Assembly: GCA_964019695.1 (NCBI GenBank)
Contig: OZ026527.1
Location: forward strand, 77,604,831 to 77,668,830
Length of the DNA stretch: 64,000 nt
DNA from: Loripinus fragilis
Lineage: Eukaryota; Mollusca; Bivalvia; Lucinida; Lucinidae
Direction of reading: 5' to 3'
Part shown: positions 55,331-64,000 of the stretch, one piece after another
Layout of the letters: the number at the start of each line of letters is the position of its first letter
Numbering within the stretch: the stretch's first letter is position 1
Position numbers and translations under genes: made by a program
Notes under the pieces: generated by a model
Database searches by the model: none
What the model was told of the DNA's origin: nothing
What the model saw: the letters and a program-made list of their open reading frames with translations, nothing else

Positions 55331-56345
55331 CATATGCATATTGTTCTATGGTACTTTAGACTCAAAATAGATTTACAGATCAGTGGATTTACCCGTATGC
55401 ACTAAGACAGACCACACTTCATTGTTTTCTAACATGAAAATAACTTTTGGATCAAATGGATTATAGATCAGTGGATTAACTCATATGCACTAAGACAGAC
55501 CAAACTTCAATGTTTATTAATATGATTCTTCAGAGTTCTCACTAACTCCAAATTTGGATTATTTTACTCCAAGTTTTTGATTCTGACTCCAACTTTTTCA
55601 AAAGTGCCAATGGAAAAGTATGGTAAAGCTCCAATTTTTTCAGGCAAACAGCATTTTTACTCCCATTTTCAAAATCCTAGTGAGAACTCTGATTCTTACT
55701 ATAGAATCAAATTGAATTAATAGTTCAGTTGATTAACTCTAATGCACTAAGACAGACCGATTTCAATGTGTTCTAATATAATCCTTACTATAGAATCAAA
55801 TGGATTTATAGACCAGTGGATTAACTCTTATGCACTAAGACAGACCGATTTCAATGTGTTCTAATATGATCCTTACTATGGAATCAAATGAATTTATAGT
55901 TCAGTGGATTAACACTTATGCACTAAGACAGATCAACTTTCAATGTGTTCTAATATGATCCTTACTATAGAATCAAATGGATTTATAGTTCAGTGGACCA
56001 ACTCTTATACACTAAGACAAACAGACTTTCAATGTGTTCTAATATGATCCTTACTAAAGAATCAAATGGATTTATAGTTCAGTGGACCAACTCTTATACA
56101 CTAAGACAAACAGACTTTCAATGTGTTCTAATGTGATCCTTACTAAAGAATCAAATGGATTTATAGATCAGTGGACCAACTCTTATGCACTAAGACAAAC
56201 AGACTTTCAATGTGTTCTAATATGATCCTTACTAAAGAATCAAATGGATTTAATGTGTTCTAATTTGATCCTTACTAAAGAATCAAATGGATTTATAGAC
56301 CAGTGGATTAACTCTTATGCACAAAGACAGATCAAACTTCAATTG
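55331..56345 (+). repeat. 89-bp tandem array
   Basis: The unit has GAATCAAATGGATTTATAGT, TCAGTGGATTAACTCTTATG, CACTAAGACAGAC and CAATGTGTTCTAATATGATC. TTACTAAAGAATC at 56,051, 56,140 and 56,229 gives an 89-bp period. There are about ten copies, the leftmost diverged. A small MITE interrupts it at 55,531-55,691. Confidence 0.93.
55531..55691. mobile_element. 161-bp MITE with CAGAGTTCTCACTA ends
   Basis: Perfect 14-bp inverted ends CAGAGTTCTCACTA and TAGTGAGAACTCTG. ATTCTT is duplicated at 55,525-55,530 and 55,692-55,697. The uninterrupted array reads TATGATCCTTACTAT at this place, so the empty site is known. The body is ACTCCAA-rich without a frame. CAGAG ends suggest hAT. Confidence 0.9.
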
Positions 56346-56376
56346 GGCCTTGACACAAGTAAACCTGACTGTTGTA

Positions 56377-56579
56377 CAGTAAAACCTGTGTAAAACAGCC
56401 ACTCAAAGAGAGACAAACTAAGATCTTGATGACAAATGGTAGCTTAATGAAGACCGAAAGTATTGCAGAATGCTCTGCTTGGAGCTTTCTGCAATACTTT
56501 CACCTGCATTAGGCGATAATTGGTCTTCAAACCAATTTATGGCCATTTTGAGAGTGGCCGTTTTATACAGGTTTTACTG
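56377..56579. mobile_element. Pogo/Tigger-like MITE, copy 2
   Basis: The ends CAGTAAAACCTGTGTAAAAC and ACAGGTTTTACTG, with TA at 56,375-56,376 and 56,580-56,581. Inner GTATTGCAGAATG and TTCTGCAATAC pair as in the 44,242 copy. Confidence 0.92.
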
Positions 56580-56581
56580 TA

Positions 56582-56780
56582 TGTGAACAACAAAGCCTCA
56601 GACCAGCCTATGCTTTAGGGCAGTCTGTTCAGTGCCTTTGTTATTCACTATAATTTCTAAACTGACTCCATGCAAAATTTAAATACCCTATCTGGCCTCT
56701 GAATCTGAGCAGAGTTGTTTGAGTCTGACATGATTGAAAATTATGAAGATAGCTTTTCTCACGACAAGGCCTAATTAGAG
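56582..56780. mobile_element. Degenerate MITE, GAGAAAACCTGTCTT family
   Basis: GTGAACAACAAAGCCTCAGA, CAGTGCCTTTGTTATTCAC and ATAGCTTTTCTCACGACAAG match the interior and right end of 52,321-52,544. The left end is missing; it abuts the pogo-like MITE. Confidence 0.65.
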
Positions 56781-57536
56781 TTGAATAATTTCTGAATATA
56801 AAAAGAAACCTTTTGTGTCTCAAAGTATATAATGGAGTAGGCCCCGAGAGAAGAGTAAACCAGGGTTGGCACAGGCTTGAAAAGTGCTTGAAATTTATCT
56901 TGAAAAGTCCTGAAAATTTTGCCTGGAAAAGTACTTGTAAATCACCCTGAGACCTTGAAAGAATACTTGAATTATACTATTTTCAGTAGGACTTAACACT
57001 GTGGATAGAGAAATAAATCAGTATAAAATTGTTGTGTCTTTATTTGTGCAGCATGTGCTACACCAATGAAAGGCACAACAATTTTATACTATTTTTGGTC
57101 TGATACTAATGTCTTCGTTATATCCGAAGTAGAATTTTAACATGTAAATCAGTATTTTATCATAAACTTGTAGGTAGTCCTTAAAAACCATAATATTATA
57201 TAGGATTGTCTTTCTGAAGTCCTTGAATTTTACACAATATTGCCTGTATGAACCCTGATGGACTCCAAACTTATTTTTCTACATATATGGAACAAAGCAA
57301 AATGTTGTGTGTACTCAGAAGAACCTTCTCGGACAAAGCATATGTTGTGTGTACTCAAACACGGCCAGAACTTCTGGTTTCCAGGAAAGTTCTTTTTTTA
57401 ATCAGTAGACAAACTAGGATCATGCAGGAAGGGGGTCAATTTTTTTTGTATTATTCGTAGATTAACTCTTTCCCTACTGGGTTATCTTTTTGGTCATCTG
57501 CTGATTTTTTCAAAATCATTTTTTTTTTAATTCTTC

Positions 57537-57902
57537 AAAGCTGCATAGTCTGTAACTTTGAACATTTTTCGAAAAATTTTCTTTTCTTTTAAAATTATTC
57601 GTAAAAATTGAATTAAGTTATGTTTTCACAATAAATATGTTCAGTACAGCTGAAAACTGCACGGAAAAGTGAATTATCTTACAGGTGTTTTTTCTCTTGT
57701 AAGTAATTATTTGCGTCCCTCCAATAATTCTAGACTGTTGATTTTTAACATAAATGCTCTTGTTTTGATTTCGATAATTTGTTAAGATTTACGAAAATGG
57801 TAAAATCTTTACGTGAATTTGAGTATTTTTACTGTATTCTTAGAAAATAGAAACTTTACTTCAAAAATTAAAAGATCAAAAGTTACAGACTATGCAGCTT
57901 TA
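57537..57902. mobile_element. 366-bp MITE with perfect 23-bp TIRs
   Basis: AAAGCTGCATAGTCTGTAAC (plus TTT) at the left is matched exactly by its inverse (AAAGTTACAGACTATGCAGC plus TTT) at the right. The body is T-rich without a frame. The long perfect ends suggest recent activity. Confidence 0.92.
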
Positions 57903-58206
57903 AGGGCAGCCATATTAAATAGTGTGAAACAGTTTGAATCCAGATCAGGTCTGACAAAATGTTGGCGCTAAATTGGTTCCAAACTATTTGTAAAGGTGAC
58001 CAGTAGATGACACAGTAAAGAGTAAATGCTTTATATTCTCTAGATATTAGGACAGATAGACCTGAGCAAAAACACATAAAGCCAGATTCTGAAGTAGCAG
58101 CTTTACTATATATTCTCTAGATATTAGGACAGATAGACCTGTGCAAAACACATAAAACCAGATTTTGAAGTAGCAGCATGATCCAGATTTATACTATTCT
58201 AACTTT

Positions 58207-58580
58207 CTGCAAACTTTATTATAAAAAATAGTATGTGAGTATGATCAGGAAATACCACAATCACAAACCGCAGACAACCCCGTGGCACCTCGAGGAAGAG
58301 CCGCTTAACCATCACGAGACACCAGGAAGACAAATTAAGCAAAGCAACCAGCTCTCTCTTCCCCATCAAGATGATTGCAATACTAGAATGGACATAAAGT
58401 AACGTACAACAAAACATAGAACAATTACAGACTCCCACAATGGGAGTAACAATAAACAAAAAGTCAACAACAACAGAACCACCGCCTTAGAACGGACAGC
58501 AGCCTAAGCCACTGGGGGGCTTAAATGCATTTTACTTGTACCAAATCTTCGCCCTAGATTCTGCTGTTGTTGAAGTACAA
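58207..58580 (-). repeat. Inverted copy of the 13.66-kb dispersed repeat
   Basis: The minus strand matches 13,662-14,015 from TTGTACTTCAACAACAGCAG to CCTGATCATACTCA with a few substitutions. The 86-codon minus-strand frame is the same shadow as at 13,804. Confidence 0.9.
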
Positions 58581-58763
58581 GAAGTGTTCAGCTCGCGTAG
58601 AGGCCATCTAACTAATGCAATGTATCATCATAAAGTCTAATAGTTAGAGGAAATAAGATAGTGCTTTATTGTAGAAAATTGTTGTAATTTGCAAGCTTTT
58701 AGTTAAGACTGGGTACCAAAAAAAAAATGATTTTCTTATTTCTTAACCTAAACCTATGTTTTT

Positions 58764-59533
58764 GTACTCAAAAGAACTGTCTCAATGACACTTTTGAGCA
58801 CCCAAAACATATATTTAAACTGATAGGTATTAAAATATTTACAATTTTATGCTCAAAAATTGTGTTTATCCAAACCTATGGATTTATATTTGAGCCGTGA
58901 CATGTGATTTCCAACAATGTGGCATTTTGACATGTATAGACTCAGACAAGCCTGTGCAGCCTCCCACTATTAGCTTAGAAACGCCAAATGCTGTTCCGTG
59001 AGTAGGTTAACACTCAAAGAATATTCAAGCGACTAGCAAAGGCTCTGATCAGACTGCTCATATGCGCAGGCTGGTCTGAGCCTTTGCTGATCACTTATTT
59101 TACTTTGTTGGAAATCTCATGTCGCAGCTCATTTGTTATTATGAAGAAATATTGCAGGACTTGAGATAATTTTATTAATATTTTGTGAATATATGCAGGA
59201 CTTTAGTTAAGAAAGTGTGTTGAAAAAAAAATCTTATTTCTCAACTTAAAGACATGTTGTGAGTACTCAAAAGAACCATCTCAATGAGACGTTTCTTTTG
59301 AGTACCCAAAACATGTTAAAACTGAAGGGTAAGAAATATTAACAATATTACACCAAAAAATTTTGTTTATCCAAACGAAATATTGCAGTACTGGAGATAA
59401 TTTTATTATTTTGTGAATATATGCAGGACTTTAGTAAAGAATGTGTATTGGAAAAAAACTTATTTCTCAACTGAAACGCATGTTGTGAGTACTCAAAAGA
59501 ACCATTTCAATTAGATGGTTCTTTTGAGCACCC
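58764..59533. repeat. Three stem-loop repeats (GTACTCAAAAGAACC family) in a loose tandem
   Basis: Hairpins lie at 58,764-58,802, 59,263-59,305 and 59,489-59,533. The last two belong to a duplicated unit of about 226 bp (ATATGCAGGACTTTAGT, TTATTTCTCAACT, hairpin, AACATGT-AAAACT). A TTGAGCC MITE lies between the first and second. A diverged relative without the hairpin lies at 57,300-57,360. Confidence 0.85.
58890..59131. mobile_element. TTGAGCC MITE, copy 3
   Basis: The ends TTGAGCCGTGACATGTGATT and ATGTCGCAGCTCA; interior as in copy 1 (GCTCATATGCGCAGGCTGGT). Confidence 0.92.
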
Positions 59534-60375
59534 AAAACATGTAAAAACTTGGGGTAAGCAAATTTTAACAATTTGACACTAATTTTTTTTATCTAAACCG
59601 GTGTATATTTATTTAATATTGCTATGCTTTATTATTTGAAAAAAACTGATTTGTTGTAAGTTGTGAATTTGTAAAATTGTCAGATACTTTATTCATTCAT
59701 TATTGTCATTAAGATTTCTTGATTGATTAAATCTGGCCCAGAAGTTATACAATTTTTTCATGCTCATCTTAACTTAGCGTATAATTAATCATGCTTATAA
59801 GTGTTACAATGCCAATAATTGTTAGCATTTTAACATTTATGAGCAAGATAAATACATCTAAGAGTTTGAAAGCAAGAATATCTTGCTTTTTATTAGCAGT
59901 TAAAAGTTCTTCTCAGTTGAGTTGAGCATGAAAAAGTTTTATAATGGAGTTCTGATCATGCTGAATAATGCATGCTTTACACCTTTCCCTAATTTGTGTC
60001 ATTTTAAAATGCTGGATTCAATTTATTGGCATCTTTTTTTCACAAACAAGGAAAGTGGAAAAGGTGTGGATCTGGATCAGCTAGGTCTCTGACACCATCT
60101 GAACTTGATCTACACTGTTTTCAAGATATGATTTATTGGGAGTTAGTGTTTATAACAGTTCATGTGGGTTTTATACTTTATATCATATTTTTCAAAAATC
60201 ATTGCCTATTAATGTGGTCGCAAACAGGTTGTACCCAAATCAGGACAGATAAAATGTTAGTCAAGATCTGGATCCAAACTGTTTGACACTGTAAAGGTTG
60301 TTGTAAAATCTGATATTGGAAAAACTTACAGAAAAATTACCCAGTAGGTAAAGAGTCATTCTTTAAACTTGCATT
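59534..60375. other. No gene; short hairpin repeat at 60,222
   Basis: 60,222-60,285 has CAAACAGGTTGTACCCAAAT facing GATCTGGATCCAAACTGTTT (imperfect). An 86-codon frame at 60,026 has no domain. Confidence 0.4.
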
Positions 60376-60377
60376 TG

Positions 60378-60970
60378 TAGTGACCCAGTGTGTCTAGAGA
60401 TGTAAGGTTTTGTCTGACGTTGCTACTTTCTGTGTGTGAGCAGTGACGGTATTGATGAGACTGTACATATGTGCAGGCTTGTCTGAATCTCCATTGCAGC
60501 AACCCAGTGGGTCAAGAGATGTGCATTTTATCTGACATTGCTACTTTCTGTGTGTGAATAGTGAAGGTATTGATGAGACTGTACATTTGTGCAGGCTTGT
60601 CTGAATCTCCATTGCAGCAACCTAGTGGACCTTGAGATGTATGTTTTGCCTGACATTGCTACTTTCTGTGTGTGACCAGTGAAGGTATTGATGAGACTGT
60701 ACATATGTGCAGACTTGTCTGAATCTCCATTGCAGCAACCTAGTGGACCTAGAGATGTATGTTTTTGCCTGACATTGCTACTTTCTGTGTGTGACCAGTG
60801 ACGGTATTGATGAGACTGTACATTTGTGCAGGCTTGTCTGAATCTCCATTGCAGCAACCCAGTGGGTCAAGAGATGTGCATTTTATCTGACATTGCTACT
60901 TTCTGTGTGTGACTGACCAGTGAAAGTATTGATGAGACTGTACATAAGTTGCAGGTCTGAGCCTCCATTG
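60378..60970 (+). repeat. 118-bp tandem array, 5 units
   Basis: The unit contains CAGCAACCTAGTGGACCTAG, ACATTGCTACTTTCTGTGTG and GAGACTGTACATATGTGCAG. CAGCAACC occurs at 60,497, 60,614, 60,734 and 60,852, giving 117-120 bp. A minus-strand frame of 109 codons is a shadow. Confidence 0.92.
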
Positions 60971-61034
60971 CTTGACTATCATGTGATAATATCCCAAAGT
61001 TTCTGTTCTTGCTCACTTTTGTTTGTTAATTGAT

Positions 61035-61275
61035 TTGAGCTGTGACATGAGATTTCCAACAATGTGGTATGTGCGACCAGCAAAGGCTCAGACCAGCCTG
61101 CGCATACCTGCAGACTGATCAGAGCCTTTACTTGTCGCTTGAATATCCTATGAGTGTTAAGCTACTGACTAAACACCGTTTGAGGTTTCTAAGCCTAAAA
61201 GGAGGCTGCACAGGCTCATCTGAGTCTACACTTGTCAAAATGCCACATTGTTGGAAATCACATGTCGTGGCTCAA
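61035..61275. mobile_element. TTGAGCC MITE, copy 4 (opposite orientation)
   Basis: The interior order is reversed relative to copies 1-3: CCAGCAAAGGCTCAGACCAG comes first, then GGAGGCTGCACAGGCTCATC. The ends TTGAGCTGTGACATGAGATT and CATGTCGTGGCTCAA. Confidence 0.92.
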
Positions 61276-61316
61276 TTATTGATTTACACCATGGAATTTT
61301 ATATACATAGAATTAA

Positions 61317-62149
61317 CAAGCAAATTCAGAGAATTTATGTCCCCCGCCATTATTGTTTATTATTTAAATGAGAAAAAATGACTGTCAATAAACTGTATTT
61401 GGAAATAAATTGTGAATTTAATCATTGTTTCAAAAGAATCGGCATAAAACTGTAGGAGGAGTTGCGCACACAAGGTACCCAGTATCCATTAACTTTGACA
61501 GTAAAAACGCCAGAAAAATGCCTAAGTTAAAATAGCAGAAAAAGTGATAAAAAATAATTTGAGGATTAAATCCAAACCACATGCATATCTTCAGACCATG
61601 TCCAAAACACCTGTGAAGTTTCAAAAGAATCAATATAAAACTGTAGGAGGAGATGCGCACACAAGGTACCCACTATCCATTCACTTTGATAGTAAAAATG
61701 TCAGAAAAATGGCTAAGTTCAACTGGCGGAAAAAGTGTTAAAAAATAATCTGAGGAATATATCCAAACCACATGCATATCTTCAGACCATGTACAAAACA
61801 CCTGTGAAGTTTCAAAAGAATCGATATAAAACTGTAGGAGGAGTTGCGCACACAAGGTACCCACTATCTTTTCACTTTGATAGTAAAAACGCCTAAAAAT
61901 GACTAAGTTCAAATTGCGAAAAAAGTGACAAAAAATAATCTCAGGATAATATCCAAACCACATGCATATCTTCAGACCATGACTAAAACATCTGTAAAGT
62001 TTCGAAAGAATCGGCATAAAACTGTAGGAGGAGTTGCGCACACAAGGTACCTACTATATTAGGGGGACGGAAGGACGGAAGGACAGACGGAAGGACGGAA
62101 TGCCGAAAACTATGTCCCTCCGCTTTTCTTCGAAAAGGCGGGGGACAAA
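61317..62149 (-). mobile_element. Helentron-like non-autonomous element, GTCCCCCGCC family, complete
   Basis: On the minus strand the 5' end GTCCCCCGCC folds with GGAGGGAC, a CCGTCCTTCCGTCTGTCC tract follows, then three tandem units of about 190 bp (GAATCGGCATAAAACTGTAG-type words at 61,437, 61,631, 61,822 and 62,008 on the plus strand). The 3' end has GGCGGGGGAC (inverse of the 5' end), the hairpin AAATTC-TCT-GAATTT, GC and TTG, that is CTTG at 61,317-61,320, followed by TT. Minus-strand frames of 76, 122 and 84 codons are repeat shadows. Confidence 0.7.
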
Positions 62150-62201
62150 AAAAACATTTAAACCTCAAATTTGAACTCTGATGTTCGAAATACTCACTCA
62201 T

Positions 62202-62440
62202 TTGAGCCGCGACATGTGATTTCCAACAATGTGGCATTTGGACAAGTCTAGACTCAGACTAGCCTCTGCAGCCTCCTTTTGAGCTCAGAAACTCCAAATG
62301 GTGTTCAGTCTGTAGCTTAACAATCATAGAATACTCAAGTGACTAGCAAAGGCTCTGATCAGACTGTGCGTATGTGCAGGCTGATCTGAGGGGTTGCTGG
62401 TGGCACATACTACATTGTTGGAAATCTCATGCACTGGCTC
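62202..62440. mobile_element. TTGAGCC MITE, copy 5
   Basis: TTGAGCCGCGACATGTGATT at the left; the right end is damaged (ATGCACTGGCTC). The interior matches copy 1. Confidence 0.9.
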
Positions 62441-62593
62441 GTTTTTGACACAATAGATTCAATTAAAGAACAAGACCTACATATGAACTATTTTTTATTG
62501 ATGCATCTACAGTGTATAAAAATGTTATATGCCAAACATATGTTAGATAGGAATAAAAATACCTGATAATAAACGTTTTGGGGGATTATATAC

Positions 62594-63053
62594 TTGAGCC
62601 ACGACATGAGGTTTCCAACAATGTGGTATGTGCGACCAGCAAAGGCTCAGACCAGCCTGCGCAAACGCGCAGTCTGATCAGAGCCTTTGCTAGTCGTTTA
62701 AATATTCTTTGAGTGTTAAGCTACTGACTGAACACCATTGGTTTTTGTTTTGTTTGATTTGATTCTTTAGGTCCCATCAACAATCTTTCAGTTTAACAGG
62801 GACGGGTCTCCCTGGGTTGAACCAGTACTAAGCTAGGATAAATGTGTCTTGCTTAAGGACCACAACGCAGTGACGCCGGTGACGCTCCAACCCGCGGCCT
62901 CTCAGTCTCGATTCAAGCACTCTACCACTGAGCCACTGTGCTCCCTTGAACACCATTTTGAGTTTCTAAGCTTACAAGGGGGCTACACAGGCTCTTCTGA
63001 GTTTACAGTCTTGTCAAAATGCCACATTGTTGGAAATCACATGTCACAGCTCA
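62594..63053. mobile_element. TTGAGCC MITE, copy 6, split by a SINE
   Basis: The ends TTGAGCCACGACATGAGGTT and CATGTCACAGCTCA. The element is interrupted at 62,740-62,946 by a SINE; removing it and one target duplication gives a normal 242-bp copy. Orientation as in copy 4. Confidence 0.92.
62740..62946 (-). mobile_element. tRNA-derived SINE with 11-bp target duplication
   Basis: TGAACACCATT is duplicated exactly at 62,729-62,739 and 62,947-62,957. On the minus strand the A-box region GCACAGTGGCTCAGTGGTAG is intact. The B-box region reads GTTGGAGCGTCACCGG instead of GGTTCGAGCCTCACC. Confidence 0.95.
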
Positions 63054-63379
63054 CTTCTATGTTTACCTCCTTATAATGTAAACTACTGATACTTATAATT
63101 CAAAGTACATATCAATTCCTGATGACTTCAAATTAATGAGCTTATACTGTAAATAAATAAGAGTATCATATTTTCTCGTTATTTCCAACTGATAGATCTA
63201 AACAAACAGTATAAACCTAGATCAGCGGGATTCTGAAGTAGCAGACTAATCAGGGTTTGTACTATTTGCCATTCTCACTTTTTACAGACTTTGTCACACA
63301 CAAAAAAATGATAAGAAGATTGATGCCTGATATTTGGAGGAAATATTCTAGCTTTATGTGCAATTACTGTAATTTACAT

Positions 63380-63610
63380 TTGAGCCACAACATGAGATTT
63401 CCAACAATAGGGTATGTGTGACCAGCTAAGGCTCTGATCAGCCTGCACATATGCACAGTCAGATCAGAGTCTTTCCTAGTTGCTTGAATATTCTATGATT
63501 TATAGGCTACAGAACAAACATCATTTCGAGTTTCTAAGTTTAAAAGGAGGCTTCACAACCTCGTCTGAAAAGTCAAATGTCACATTGTTGGAAATCATGT
63601 CGTGGCTTAG
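63380..63610. mobile_element. TTGAGCC MITE, copy 7
   Basis: The left end TTGAGCCACAACATGAGATT; the right end TCATGTCGTGGCTTA. Interior CAGCTAAGGCTCTGATCAGC, orientation as in copy 4, more diverged. Confidence 0.88.
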
Positions 63611-64000
63611 TTGTCATTTTCTATGCATTATAAATACAAACAAGATCATGCATCTTCTCGCCTTCTATTTTATTCCTCAATTAACACTGGATATGTGACC
63701 AAAAAATCCACAATCACACGCAAAGCTCCAGAGTTATCTGCCCATTTTACACTATGATGCTACACTTTTTCGAAGTGTCAACAGGCGGATATTGAAAGCA
63801 GACATGATTAGCTAAATTTTGAGACCACTTTCATCCTTTCTAACGATGGGTGTAGTTTTGACTTAGAAAATGGAATCCATACACCAGCCTATGTAGGGTT
63901 AACTCATCGCCACCACTGAGCCGACTTTTAAAGACCAACTCCATAGCATTGGCGTCGCTCCCATTAAGCAGTATACGCACGTGTGGAATAAAAATAGTAA
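63611..64000. other. No gene seen to the window end
   Basis: Less AT-rich sequence with no splice-bounded frame. Nothing was recognised. Confidence 0.4.

Noticed and set aside
60528..60857. 109-residue minus-strand frame
   Set aside because: Shadow of the 118-bp array.
61430..62237. Minus-strand frames of 76-122 residues
   Set aside because: Translations of the 190-bp internal units of the 61,317-62,149 element.

Overview
The window is eukaryotic genomic DNA, almost certainly from a bivalve mollusc, probably a heterodont clam or mussel-like bivalve. This is inferred from the AT-rich, intron-bearing sequence and from its repeat spectrum: a tRNA-derived SINE, hairpin-led elements with CCGTCCGTC-type tracts, and TTGAGCC-type MITEs. 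No database was searched. There is no bacterial, plasmid or CRISPR content.

Layout. 1-4,490: an EEP-endonuclease Helitron/Helentron Rep-helicase gene, cut by the left window edge and broken by two one-base losses, each in a homopolymer. 4,490-7,750: a second eroded Helitron scrap, a SINE and a 121-bp satellite with a dyad core. 9,137-10,560: a 55-bp tandem array. 10,560-26,150: no convincing gene. It holds dispersed repeats, a non-LTR reverse-transcriptase relic split exactly by a 1.4-kb mariner, inverted-repeat elements, and a non-autonomous Helentron-like element at 22.4-23.6 kb.

26,155-about 54,900 (+): an unnamed multi-exon gene. Six exons can be joined by splice signals and reading phase (26,155; 28,938; 31,935; 33,683; 40,182; 44,670). 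A candidate last exon at 54,791 is weaker. The product has an acidic N-terminus, one PHD finger split by an intron, a long disordered region with degenerate KPYS/KLYS repeats, and the first helix of a SAM-like fold. This looks like a nuclear chromatin-reader type protein, but I cannot name it.

44,786-52,165: a remarkable block inside the gene's 3' part. A 96-bp array is followed by a 108-bp array arranged as higher-order units of 3, 15, 1, 4 and 2 monomers, separated by about 516-bp spacers that each carry the same SINE. Older SINE-free spacers lie at the right edge. A 63-69-bp array follows. The 96-bp array shares its CACTCAGAATGG dyad core with the 121-bp satellite 38 kb away.

52-64 kb: MITEs (seven TTGAGCC copies, a pogo-like MITE, two elements with clear target duplications), further tandem arrays (187, 89 and 118 bp), a SINE with a clean 11-bp target duplication, and a third Helentron-like element on the minus strand. 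The strongest unifying observation is that several unrelated-looking repeats end in the same way: a terminal motif, its inverted copy near the 3' end, then a short hairpin and CTAG or CTTG. This is the asymmetric-terminal-repeat layout expected of Helentrons, so the autonomous gene at the left edge belongs to the kind of element that could have mobilised them.
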